This document shows, in pieces, positions 1 to 5,940 of a stretch of DNA of 8,452 nucleotides. Position 1 is the stretch's first letter, and the number at the start of each line of letters is the position of its first letter. A model generated the notes under the pieces. It ran no database searches. It was not told the origin of the DNA and worked only from the letters and a program-made list of their open reading frames with translations. This stretch comes from Desulfosporosinus sp. (GTDB taxonomy: Bacteria; Bacillota; Desulfitobacteriia; Desulfitobacteriales; Desulfitobacteriaceae). The DNA lies in contig DOPM01000027.1 of assembly GCA_003513495.1 (NCBI GenBank), positions 1 through 8,452 on the forward strand, in the 5' to 3' direction. A program made the translations under genes and the position numbers.

Positions 1-997
1 AGCAGGAGCAACGGGAGCAACTGGAACCACAGGAGCAACTGGAACCACAGGAGCAGCAGGAGCAACGGGAGCAACAGGTGCCACAGGAGCTACTGGCGCT
101 TCGTTCTCTGCATCAGTTAATCTGATTTACGTGGCGAACACTATTGATGACAATGTCTCGGTCATTGACGGAAACACTAATGGCGTCATAGCTACGGTTA
201 TGGTAGGAGATAGCCCAAATGGCGTAGGTGTAAATCCAATAACAAACCGAATTTATGTTGCAAACCTAATTAGTAACAATGTCTCGGTCATTGACGGGGA
301 CACCAATGGCGTCATAGCCACTGTTACGGTAGGTACTAATCCGACAGGCGTAGGTGTTAATCTGATAGCGAATCAAATTTATGTAACAAACTTTAACAGT
401 AGCAATGTCTCGGTTATCAGCGGGCTTACCAGTAGTGTCATAGCCACTGTTACTGTAGGAGGCTCGCCGAATGGGGTAGGTGTGAATCCGATCACGAACC
501 GGATTTATGTTGCAAACCAAGGTAGTGACAATGTCTCGGTCATTAGCGGGCTTTCAAGTACCGTGATTGCCACTGTTACTGTAGGAGATTCGCCAAGCGG
601 AGTAGGGGTGAATCCTTTAATGAATGCGATATATGTGGCGAACACGTTTGATGACAATGTCTCAGTCATTAGCGGGCTCTCCAATACTGTCATTGCCACA
701 ATTACGGTAGGCGATTTGCCGAATGGGGTAGGTGTAAACCCGACAACAAACCGAGTATACGTTGCAAACCAAGGTAGTGACAATGTCTCAGTCATTGATG
801 AGCTTTCCGGTACTGTCATAGCGACTGTTCCTGTAGGAAATACCCCAAACAGCGCAGGTGTGAATTCCTTGACGAACGGGATTTTTGTGTCAAACCGAAA
901 CGGCAATAATGTTTCGGTCATTAGCGGGCTTACAAATACCGTCATAACCACCGTTACGGTAGGTAATCAACCAGTAGGCGTAGGTGTGAATCCTTAA
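1..997 (+). CDS. Collagen-like stalk with seven-repeat YVTN beta-propeller, 5' partial
   Basis: The reading frame is open from the first bases, so the gene starts outside the window and the GTG at 131 is not its start. Bases 5-94 encode ten consecutive Gly-X-Thr/Ala triplets (mostly Gly-Ala-Thr), typical of bacterial collagen-like stalks that are often O-glycosylated on Thr. After a short Ser/Phe linker come seven repeats of about 42 residues. Each opens with (I)YVAN or a variant, followed by NVSVI(D/S)G, VIATV.VG and GVGVNP. This is the YVTN family of beta-propeller repeats, and seven repeats fit one complete propeller ending at the stop. By analogy with BclA-type proteins it is probably a spore-surface or cell-surface filament with a propeller head. 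The neighbouring glycosyltransferase could modify the Thr-rich stalk. The ligand of the head is unknown. The 5' end, any signal sequence and the stalk length cannot be seen. Confidence 0.85.
   Translation, partial: AGATGATGTTGATGTTGAAGATGATGATGATGASFSASVNLIYVANTIDDNVSVIDGNTNGVIATVMVGDSPNGVGVNPITNRIYVANLISNNVSVIDGDTNGVIATVTVGTNPTGVGVNLIANQIYVTNFNSSNVSVISGLTSSVIATVTVGGSPNGVGVNPITNRIYVANQGSDNVSVISGLSSTVIATVTVGDSPSGVGVNPLMNAIYVANTFDDNVSVISGLSNTVIATITVGDLPNGVGVNPTTNRVYVANQGSDNVSVIDELSGTVIATVPVGNTPNSAGVNSLTNGIFVSNRNGNNVSVISGLTNTVITTVTVGNQPVGVGVNP
5..94 (+). repeat. Collagen-like Gly-X-Thr triplet repeat (9-bp unit)
   Basis: Ten 9-bp units follow GGN-GCN/ACC-ACN. They encode GAT (seven units, one of them varied only by codon), GTT and GAA triplets in the frame of the propeller gene. 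Such arrays vary in copy number by slippage, so stalk length may differ between strains. The array probably extends upstream of the window. Confidence 0.85.
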
Positions 998-1065
998 GAA
1001 CGAGTTTAATAACGAGTTTTATTTGGTAAACAAACTCAAGGTTACCCACTTGGTGAATACAAAAA

Positions 1066-1109
1066 AGGGGACTGTAGCTCTAGCTTTCTGCATGTGGTTG
1101 CAGTCCTCT
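1066..1109 (+). terminator. Possible intrinsic terminator, imperfect, after the propeller gene
   Basis: AGGGGACTG (1066-1074) pairs with CAGTCCTCT (1101-1109) over nine base pairs including one G-T wobble, with a 26-base loop. The A-run just upstream and the stem fit a terminator placed 70 bases after the propeller stop. However, the 3' side continues CTTGAAAAC rather than a T-run, and the loop half TAGCTCTAGCTTTCTGCA has no matching partner. It could be a terminator whose 3' arm was shortened by deletion. Termination efficiency is doubtful. Confidence 0.35.
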
Positions 1110-1200
1110 CTTGAAAACTAAAATCAAGATATCAGTCACATCAGGCAGGCTTTTAGCATATAGAGCAGAACGTACAATGAGAATGCTGAGAGGTGTCCAA

Positions 1201-2292
1201 ATGATTACCATCACTTTATGTATGATTGTGAAAAACGAAGAAGAAACTCTTCAACGGTGTTTGCAATCGGTAGGCAACGTTGTGGACCAAATTATCATTG
1301 TGGATACGGGATCGACAGATCAGACCAGGGAAGTCGCCGGCAAGTTGACCCCTCACTGCTTCGACTTTGCATGGATTGACGATTTTGCAGCTGCCCGGAA
1401 CTTCTCCTTCAGCAAAGCCACTATGGATTACATCCTTTGGCTTGATGCCGACGATATCTTGTTGCCCGGAGACAGCCGGAAACTAACCTATTTGAAGCAA
1501 TACATGTCTCCTGAGTTAGACGCGGTATCCATGATGTATCACTGTGATTTTGACAACCAAGGAAATACTACGCTGAAGGTTCGGCGTACAAGACTGGTGA
1601 AACGAGCAAAGAACTATCAGTGGAAAGGTGCTGTTCATGAAGATTTAGTAATCAAAGAAGGCACTCTTTATGACAGCGATATCGTAGTGACACACAGAAA
1701 AAACCATGGTTCTTCCGACCCTGACCGAAATCTTAAAATATACGATAAACTTGTAGCACAAGGCAGGGAATTTACTCCACGAGATATGTTACACTACGCT
1801 ATGGAACTCCATCAACACCGATCCTACCTAAAAGCCATAGAATTCTATCTCAAATTCATGAACATGGACGAAATAACGGATGAAGACCGAATCTATGGTT
1901 GCAGTAAACTGGCAGATTGTTATCATTGCCTTGAGGACCGAAAAAATGAACGCAAGTTTATTTTTAGATCTATGGAATATGATACTCCGCGTCCGGAATT
2001 TTGTTGTCGTTTAGGTTATTATTTTTTAGAGAATAGCCAATTCTCTAAAGCTGCGTTCTGGTACAAACTAGCTTCTGAGTTACCTGAACCGGATAACCTT
2101 TGGGCTGTACAAAACAGCGCCAGTCACACCTGGCTGCCGCATATGCAACTGGGCTTTTGTTATTATCAGATGGGGGAATACAAACTATCTTACCATCACA
2201 ATAAGATAGCCCTGTCTTATCGGCCGGACGACCAAAACATTCTCAACAACGTGAAACTTCTCGAGGAATTATTGAAGATAAATGATCCATGA
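1201..2292 (+). CDS. Family 2 glycosyltransferase with C-terminal TPR-like repeats
   Basis: This is a cytoplasmic GT-A fold glycosyltransferase of 363 residues. The ATG at 1201 is chosen because GAGAGGTG at 1188-1195 is a well-spaced ribosome binding site and the family N-terminus (ITLCMIVKNEEETL) starts there. The in-frame TTG at 1111 would add 30 atypical residues. Visible motifs are VKNEE at residues 10-14, the nucleotide-binding VDTGSTD at 34-40, FAAARN at 62-67, the metal-binding DADD at 82-85 and WKGAVHE at 141-147. Residues from about 200 to the end are helical, with TPR-like spacing. This architecture matches SunS-like and SgtA-like protein glycosyltransferases. C. difficile SgtA is encoded beside a collagen-like BclA protein and glycosylates it. 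By position this enzyme probably modifies the upstream collagen-like protein. The donor sugar cannot be read from the sequence. Confidence 0.9.
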   Translation: MITITLCMIVKNEEETLQRCLQSVGNVVDQIIIVDTGSTDQTREVAGKLTPHCFDFAWIDDFAAARNFSFSKATMDYILWLDADDILLPGDSRKLTYLKQYMSPELDAVSMMYHCDFDNQGNTTLKVRRTRLVKRAKNYQWKGAVHEDLVIKEGTLYDSDIVVTHRKNHGSSDPDRNLKIYDKLVAQGREFTPRDMLHYAMELHQHRSYLKAIEFYLKFMNMDEITDEDRIYGCSKLADCYHCLEDRKNERKFIFRSMEYDTPRPEFCCRLGYYFLENSQFSKAAFWYKLASELPEPDNLWAVQNSASHTWLPHMQLGFCYYQMGEYKLSYHHNKIALSYRPDDQNILNNVKLLEELLKINDP

Positions 2293-2311
2293 GATTATAT
2301 AATCATTCAGC

Positions 2312-2434
2312 TTACTTAAACTTAATTAATGCCGCCGAACGTCTAAGCTGTTCATCTAAGACCTTAGTATAAATCCTCGTGGTTCAGGGGTCAGCATGTC
2401 CTAAAGCGTCTTGTACAATGGCCAGGTTATCCGT
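2312..2434 (-). pseudogene. C-terminal remnant of a tyrosine recombinase (phage integrase/Xer family)
   Basis: The minus strand encodes about 40 codons: TDNLAIVQDALGHADP, a stop, TTRIYTKVLDEQLRR, then a short tail and a TAA. This is the conserved end of tyrosine recombinases. The LGH histidine is at 2396-2398, and the nucleophilic tyrosine of TTRIY is at 2369-2371. A TGA (complement of 2384-2386) replaces the residue between P and TT, most simply a TCA serine codon changed by one base. The rest of the catalytic domain (R and HxxR box) is absent. Homology ends at about 2434, next to the palindrome at 2438-2467. It is a decayed fragment, not a working recombinase. It may be a relic of the element that brought the region in. 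Confidence 0.8.
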
Positions 2435-2437
2435 TTA

Positions 2438-2467
2438 GTCAGATTCGTCACTGGTGACGAATCTGAC
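2438..2467. repeat. Near-perfect 30-bp palindrome
   Basis: GTCAGATTCGTCAC (2438-2451) and GTGACGAATCTGAC (2454-2467) are exact reverse complements separated by two bases. As RNA or single-stranded DNA this is a 13- to 14-bp hairpin with a 2-4 base loop. It lies immediately next to the breakpoint of the recombinase remnant. There is no T-run on either side, so an intrinsic terminator is unlikely. A recombination or element-end site, or a protein-binding palindrome, is more plausible. Confidence 0.9.
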
Positions 2468-2550
2468 GTACACCCAGGTGCTGATCCTCCCGAATAAGAC
2501 AATAATATTCCACCAGCCATTTTTCCCATTCTCCATGGGGGAGCAAGTTG

Positions 2551-2628
2551 ATGCAACTTTTTGAAGAATATGGAGATAAACTATTCGCTCGGCTAATGGA
2601 AAATAGTTTAGTGAATAACGGGAGATAA
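2551..2628 (+). other. Possible tiny ORF (25 codons) containing an inverted repeat
   Basis: ATG at 2551 is preceded by GGGGGAG at a workable distance and opens 25 codons (MQLFEEYGDKLFARLMENSL and five more) to TAA. It contains a 9-bp perfect inverted repeat, TAAACTATT (2577-2585) and AATAGTTTA (2602-2610). I do not recognise the peptide. It lies between two recombinase fragments, so it is more likely debris than a gene. No confident coding sequence is seen in the rest of 2468-2640. Confidence 0.2.
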
Positions 2629-2641
2629 GTGTAAGAGATAA

Positions 2642-2765
2642 TATACCAATGGCGAGGTTCTTATCCCTGAGCATGTCACGCCCACAGATTTGCGCGAATA
2701 CAAATCCTACATATTGGTCAACATTAAGCGTACTCCATCGACAGTCAATAGGTGCTTTTTATTAT
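2642..2765 (+). pseudogene. N-terminal remnant of a tyrosine recombinase (core-binding domain)
   Basis: The plus-strand frame starting at 2642 gives YTNGEVLIPEHVTPTDLREY, then KSYILVNIKRTPSTVNRCFL. VTPTDLREYKSYL and PSTVNR are the recognisable helices of the SAM-like N-terminal DNA-binding domain of tyrosine recombinases, in which a RRLxALR segment normally follows. There is no start codon (a TAA lies at 2639-2641). The frame runs into the 5' end of the group II intron at 2766, which cuts the homology. The fragment lies on the opposite strand from the C-terminal remnant at 2312-2434. The two are therefore either parts of one gene split by inversion or parts of two different genes. Confidence 0.65.
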
Positions 2766-3003
2766 GTGCGCCCGGCATGAGCGCAGTCTAACTGGTGAAA
2801 GTCCCGAGTGCGGGTTGATAGTGCCAAGCACATAGCCAAGAGCAAGAGCGCCCATCGCGAGGTGGGGTTTAAAGGAAGCTGGAGGCAAACTTCCGGTCTG
2901 ACGAACAGAAATCACATCAGGCATATGTAGGCTGGGTAAGGTTGCATATCAAACCGAAGGCTGTCTGCAAAATGCACCTGCGGAACAGGAAGGATATGCA
3001 GAA

Positions 3004-3361
3004 GTGTGCGCTCCAACAAGGATGACCGAAAACAACGTCGCCAACACTTACCTGTCGACGGACAAATTGCTGGAGAAGATATTGGATAGGGACAACATGA
3101 ACCTAGCATACAAACGAGTGAAGTCCAATAAAGGAAAAGGCGGAATTGATGGGATGAGTGTAGATGAACTTCTACCTACCTTAAAGAGAACGGCCAGACC
3201 CTTATTCAGCAGATAAAGGATGGGAATTTGCAAACACTAGAAAAGGCTATTGGAGAATCTCCAATAGCCCTATTCTAAATCAATCATTATCCAATCAGAC
3301 AATTTCAAACCTAGGATACACCTATTTCTTCGATTATTATCAACAAGTAAGCGTAAACTAG
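3004..3361 (+). pseudogene. ltrA: Group IIC intron reverse transcriptase/maturase, frameshifted and internally deleted
   Basis: The N-terminus starts at GTG 3004 or ATG 3022. An AGGAAGG at 2987-2993 favours 3004, and the family start is nearer MTENNVANTYLSTDKLLEKI. It reads through NLAYKRVKSNKGKGGIDGMS, the usual first conserved block of group II reverse transcriptases. A missing base near 3184-3188 shifts the frame, after which ENGQTLIQQIKDG continues in another frame. At 3221-3226 (TGGGAA) the sequence jumps to the family C-terminus in a third frame, WEFANTRKGYWRISNSPIL through to the TAG at 3359-3361. About 120 residues remain of a usual length near 420. The catalytic YADD core, RT palm and maturase domain are all lost. 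No product is expected beyond a 70-residue peptide ending at 3216. Confidence 0.9.
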
Positions 3362-3364
3362 AGA

Positions 3365-3396
3365 ACCGCCGTATACCGAACGGTACGTACGGTGGT
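3365..3396 (+). ncRNA. Group II intron domain V (catalytic hairpin)
   Basis: ACCGCCGTA (3365-3373) pairs with TACGGTGGT (3388-3396) with one G-U. The upper helix is TACC/GGTA with loop GAAC, and the two-base CG bulge lies at 3386-3387. Aligned on the CCGTAT segment, the catalytic triad position reads CGC, as in group IIC introns rather than the AGC of IIA and IIB. It begins four bases after the reverse transcriptase stop, as usual for this class. The structure is intact although the rest of the intron is not. Confidence 0.9.
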
Positions 3397-3397
3397 G

Positions 3398-3966
3398 GTG
3401 TGCTGCGAAAGCTGCATCGAAGATGGAGGTAGGCCCTCCGGCAGGGACTGGTCAGGCAGACCTGTCAAACAGCCTTCTGCTGCTGTAGTCAAAAGCTATG
3501 GTAGTGAGCAACGAAGGAAAAGTCCATGAAAAGTGGGCAACTGCTTGCGGATACTGATGCGAGGTTTAAAGGTTGTAAATTAGAATTACATCCTATTAAA
3601 ACAAAGATTGTCTATTGCCAAGATAAGGATCGACAGAAGGAATATTCCGATACTGAGTTTGATTTTCTAGGATATACTTTTCGGAAAGTACTGATAAAAG
3701 ATCGTCTTGGCAGACTGCAAATGAACTTTATAGCATCAGTAAGCAAGAAGGCTGAAAAGACGCTAAAGGATAAGGTAAAAATATTAGAAATACACAAGAA
3801 AACAGGCAGCAAGATTGAAATGATAGCTGAGTTAGTAAATCCTATCCTGCGAGGATGGATGAATTATTTTGGAAAGTTCAATCGTTCCGCGATGAAACGT
3901 ACGTTAGATTGCGTGCAAAGACGCCTGATAAAGTGGGCAATGTGCAAGAATTTTCGTGGACACCGG
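3398..3966 (+). mobile_element. Remnant of a second, different group II intron
   Basis: From about 3398 a structured non-coding stretch replaces domain VI of the first intron. It contains several short hairpins, for example CCCT/AGGG around 3434-3447 and ACAGC/GCTGT around 3469-3486. It leads into a reverse transcriptase fragment at 3526 of a different subclass from the first intron. The normal 5' end (GTGYG plus about 500 bases of domain I-III) is too short here, and no second domain V or VI follows the protein. Both ends are therefore truncated. The left end may begin inside the second intron, or the two introns may have recombined. Confidence 0.7.
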
Positions 3967-4002
3967 CCATGCCCATGCTACACGCGATATTCACATCGGT
4001 GA
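3526..4002 (+). pseudogene. ltrA: C-terminal half of a second group II intron reverse transcriptase/maturase
   Basis: The open frame reads MKSGQLLADTDARFKGCKLE, then LHPIKTKIVYCQDKDRQKEY, FDFLGYTFRK and NPILRGWMNYFGKFNRSAM. These are the RT thumb (LELHP..KTKIVYC and FDFLGYTF) and the maturase X domain of the PF08388 type. The fingers and palm with YADD, about 250-300 residues, are missing. The ATG at 3526 may be the natural start joined by deletion to the middle of the protein, or simply an internal ATG. Family-like sequence ends at ...KWAMCKNFRGHR (about 3966). The last 11 codons before the stop are read from the adjoining gene fragment in another frame. It should not encode an active enzyme. 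Confidence 0.9.
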
Positions 4003-5049
4003 GCATTCTCAATCCCTACGGAAATTATTCCTTCGTCTGCGGTATGATTGATTGCATTATTCAGCAGATTCCTCATCACCTGACAAATTTTCATCGCGTC
4101 TACATGAACGGGAATGTCATTCCGAATGCTTTCCAATCTGATCCTCAAAAGGGCACTGAAATTACCGTCACCGGATTGCTACTATTTGGGGCTCTTAGAA
4201 ATTCCATATCACTTTATTAATAAACGATCAAAAGTCGAGGAAAAGTATGATCTGATAGAGCAGCATATTTTATCCAGTGACATTGCAAAACAAATTGCTG
4301 CACTCGTTTCGCAGGAAACACGAATTTCCGTCCTAGATGATTTGTTTTTTGGGTGTAAGCGTTATCGCATCAAATCATGTAAAGATGCTGCCCTACAAAT
4401 GTGTAGAATAAAAACAATCGCTGCTTATAATCGCAGGAATGCATTAGAATACCTCTTAAATCTGTTTGGGCCGAATTTGATTTTGGAGGAAGTTATGCCG
4501 TCGGCAGATGACTCTTTCTTCGAGATAATTGTGGACCTGCTACGGGCAGAAGGAGATGAGCGGCTGAAAGCAGAGATGCTCTACAGATATGAAAGGTCTC
4601 CAAGCCATTTTTTGCTTAAGAATCTAATTCTTTTAAATGTACCGGCAGGACCCCGCGCCTATATTGATGCTTGCAGAGAGGTCGGGGGCATCATGGATTG
4701 CGCAGATGGTGTCGGTGAAATCACAGAGGCAATCTCGGCGATCCAGGATATCAATCTTCTTCCATTGCTGCTTGACTTAGTTCGTTTGCGATTTTCTGAT
4801 GCCTTTATCGTCGGCTCTTTCCACTCTTTGTATGGTTCTTTGCTAAAAGCTCTCACCGTCTGCGCTAAGAGCAACTTCGAACTTGTATGGAGATCCATAG
4901 ATGAATTAAAAACAGAACTATCTTCTAATTTGGATGCCATCAGTTTTTGCAATGTGTTGCAAAATGATATGCTTGAAAGTAACAAAATGTCCCTCGTAAA
5001 AGAGCTAACAATACCAGAGGTAAAAGCCATCTTGCGCACAGTTGAGTAA
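3957..5049 (+). pseudogene. Frameshifted C-terminal fragment of a large helical protein, function unknown
   Basis: Two frames appear to form one broken gene. The first runs from about 3957 (WTPAMPMLHAIFTSVSILNP ...) to a TAA at 4218-4220. The second takes over around 4170-4215 (LEIPYHFINKRSKVEEKYDL ...) and runs to the TAA at 5047-5049. A one-base indel near 4200 would join them. There is no plausible start. The left edge is fused to the truncated intron at about 3966, so the N-terminal part of the gene is gone. The visible part is almost all helical and rich in Leu, with regularly spaced helix pairs such as ISAIQDINLLPLLLDLVRLR. It resembles the repeat regions that follow NACHT or other STAND NTPase domains, but no P-loop or other catalytic motif remains. 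I do not recognise the family. The link to defence-type NTPases is only a guess from architecture. Confidence 0.5.
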
Positions 5050-5371
5050 TAATCTTTCTATATGTAGATTCTCATTATGTCTATAATGTATTTTCATAAA
5101 ATAAACATTTCCCGTACTCAAATACAGGTTAGGCTAATAACTGGAATTTACAGAATGGAGAAGATCTGTAGTTTCCTTGTGGCTTATTAAATGGGAGTTT
5201 AACGAATCTAAGAACGCTCCAAAGTGTTGAGGTCAGGGAGCTGAAAATGAAGAATTTCCTTTATTTGTCTTACTGTAAAATTAAAGCAAAAGGAATTTTA
5301 TTCTAATATGACGAAAACATATTAAGGGTCTTTTTGTGCGTTCTTGGGACATAGTTTGGAAATTTTCGTGA

Positions 5372-5409
5372 TCGGATGCTATAGGAATTTTCGGATGCTA
5401 TAGGAATTT
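5372..5409. repeat. Perfect 19-bp tandem duplication
   Basis: TCGGATGCTATAGGAATTT occurs twice head to tail (5372-5390 and 5391-5409) with no mismatch. The absence of divergence suggests a recent duplication by slippage or repair. The unit is not a multiple of three, so it would shift any reading frame through it. Confidence 0.95.
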
Positions 5410-5712
5410 GGCGTGAACAAGAGAAAAATGCACTTTGGTCTTTCAACGAAAAACATGATTAAGAACATTAATCAAAGGGTTTTACAAATAATTAGATCGT
5501 CTATCAGAGAGGAATTTACCTTAAACTGGAAATTGGGTTTTGAGCTGCAGTGTCAGTTATAGGATTCAAAGAGCCAAATAAAGTAAAATAACTTATTATT
5601 GTCAATGTGATTATCTGTGCAAAGTTAGTGGAGGGATGGATCTAACAAAGGGAGATGTGGGCTAAAAATGTTCAAGGTTTCTTGGTAAGCACCGTAATTG
5701 GTCTGGATAATA

Positions 5713-5907
5713 ATGCCTGATAATGTTTATAATTATTTATTCGGTCTATACGTTGGTATTAACAACTGGGATTTGATAACCATTTATTCCCTTCCGATTT
5801 TATAGTATTGCTGCATATTGGTTTCGGCGCATACGCTGGGCTTGTTTTCAGTTCCTATGGGGGTTTTATTATATATTGGAGTTTGGGTGATTCGGGACTT
5901 GACGTAA
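5713..5907 (+). pseudogene. Possible decayed small membrane-protein ORF with internal TAG
   Basis: From ATG 5713 one frame reads MPDNVYNYLFGLYVGINNWD, then LITIYSLPIL and a TAG at 5803-5805. It continues in the same frame with a hydrophobic segment, LVSAHTLGLFSVPMGVLLYI then GVWVIRDLT, to a TAA at 5905-5907. The second half looks like transmembrane helices followed by a short charged tail. No good ribosome binding site precedes the ATG. It may be a relic of a small membrane protein, or a chance reading of AT-rich DNA. I do not recognise a family. Confidence 0.25.
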
Positions 5908-5940
5908 CGTTATTTAATAGGAAAGCAGGAAGATGTATCT

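Larger units (their letters stand above)
2766..3397 (+). mobile_element. Group IIC intron, internally deleted and lacking its 3' end
   Basis: The 5' end GTGCGCCCGGCATGAGCGCA at 2766 is the conserved start of bacterial group IIC introns; I compared it from memory with the Oceanobacillus iheyensis IIC intron. The expected structured domain I-III stretch follows, including GTGAAAGTCCCGA and AACTTCCGGTCTGACGAACA. An internally deleted reverse transcriptase comes next, then an intact domain V at 3365-3396. Domain VI, its branch-point adenosine and the 3' splice site are missing, because the sequence passes into a different intron remnant from about 3398. The element should be unable to splice normally or move by itself. 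Its insertion point follows CTTTTTATTAT; IIC introns favour T-rich sites downstream of hairpins, but I see no convincing terminator hairpin just upstream here. Confidence 0.9.
5050..5940. other. Long AT-rich intergenic region without a confident gene
   Basis: About 890 bases separate the helical pseudogene from the DUF4062 gene. I see no intact ORF with a good start in either direction. The region holds a 19-bp tandem duplication at 5372-5409 and a weak bulged hairpin (TTCCTTT 5256-5262 with AAAGGAA 5289-5295) followed by TTTTATT. It also holds a stop-interrupted ORF with membrane-like composition at 5713-5907. It probably contains decayed genes together with the promoter of the DUF4062 gene, which I could not place with confidence. 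Confidence 0.7.

Noticed and set aside
505..951. Long minus-strand ORF opposite the propeller repeats
   Set aside because: It mirrors the 126-bp DNA repeat of the plus-strand gene. Its product is only the antisense reading of YVTN repeats, and no ribosome binding site is evident.
1014..1037. GAGTTT/AAACTC inverted repeat after the propeller stop
   Set aside because: Only six base pairs with a 12-base loop and no T-run. It is too weak to call a terminator.
2435..2674. 79-residue minus-strand ORF
   Set aside because: It covers the palindrome, the 9-bp inverted repeat and the antisense of the recombinase N-terminal fragment. It shows no family resemblance and no clear ribosome binding site.
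4659..5039. 126-residue minus-strand ORF
   Set aside because: It is antisense to the helical pseudogene, with no ribosome binding site and no recognisable protein features.
5276..5462. Minus-strand stretch reading NFQTMSQERTKRPLI-like peptide, suspected decayed transposase
   Set aside because: It has several stops and needs removal of one copy of the tandem duplication to stay open for any length. I could not match it to a family.
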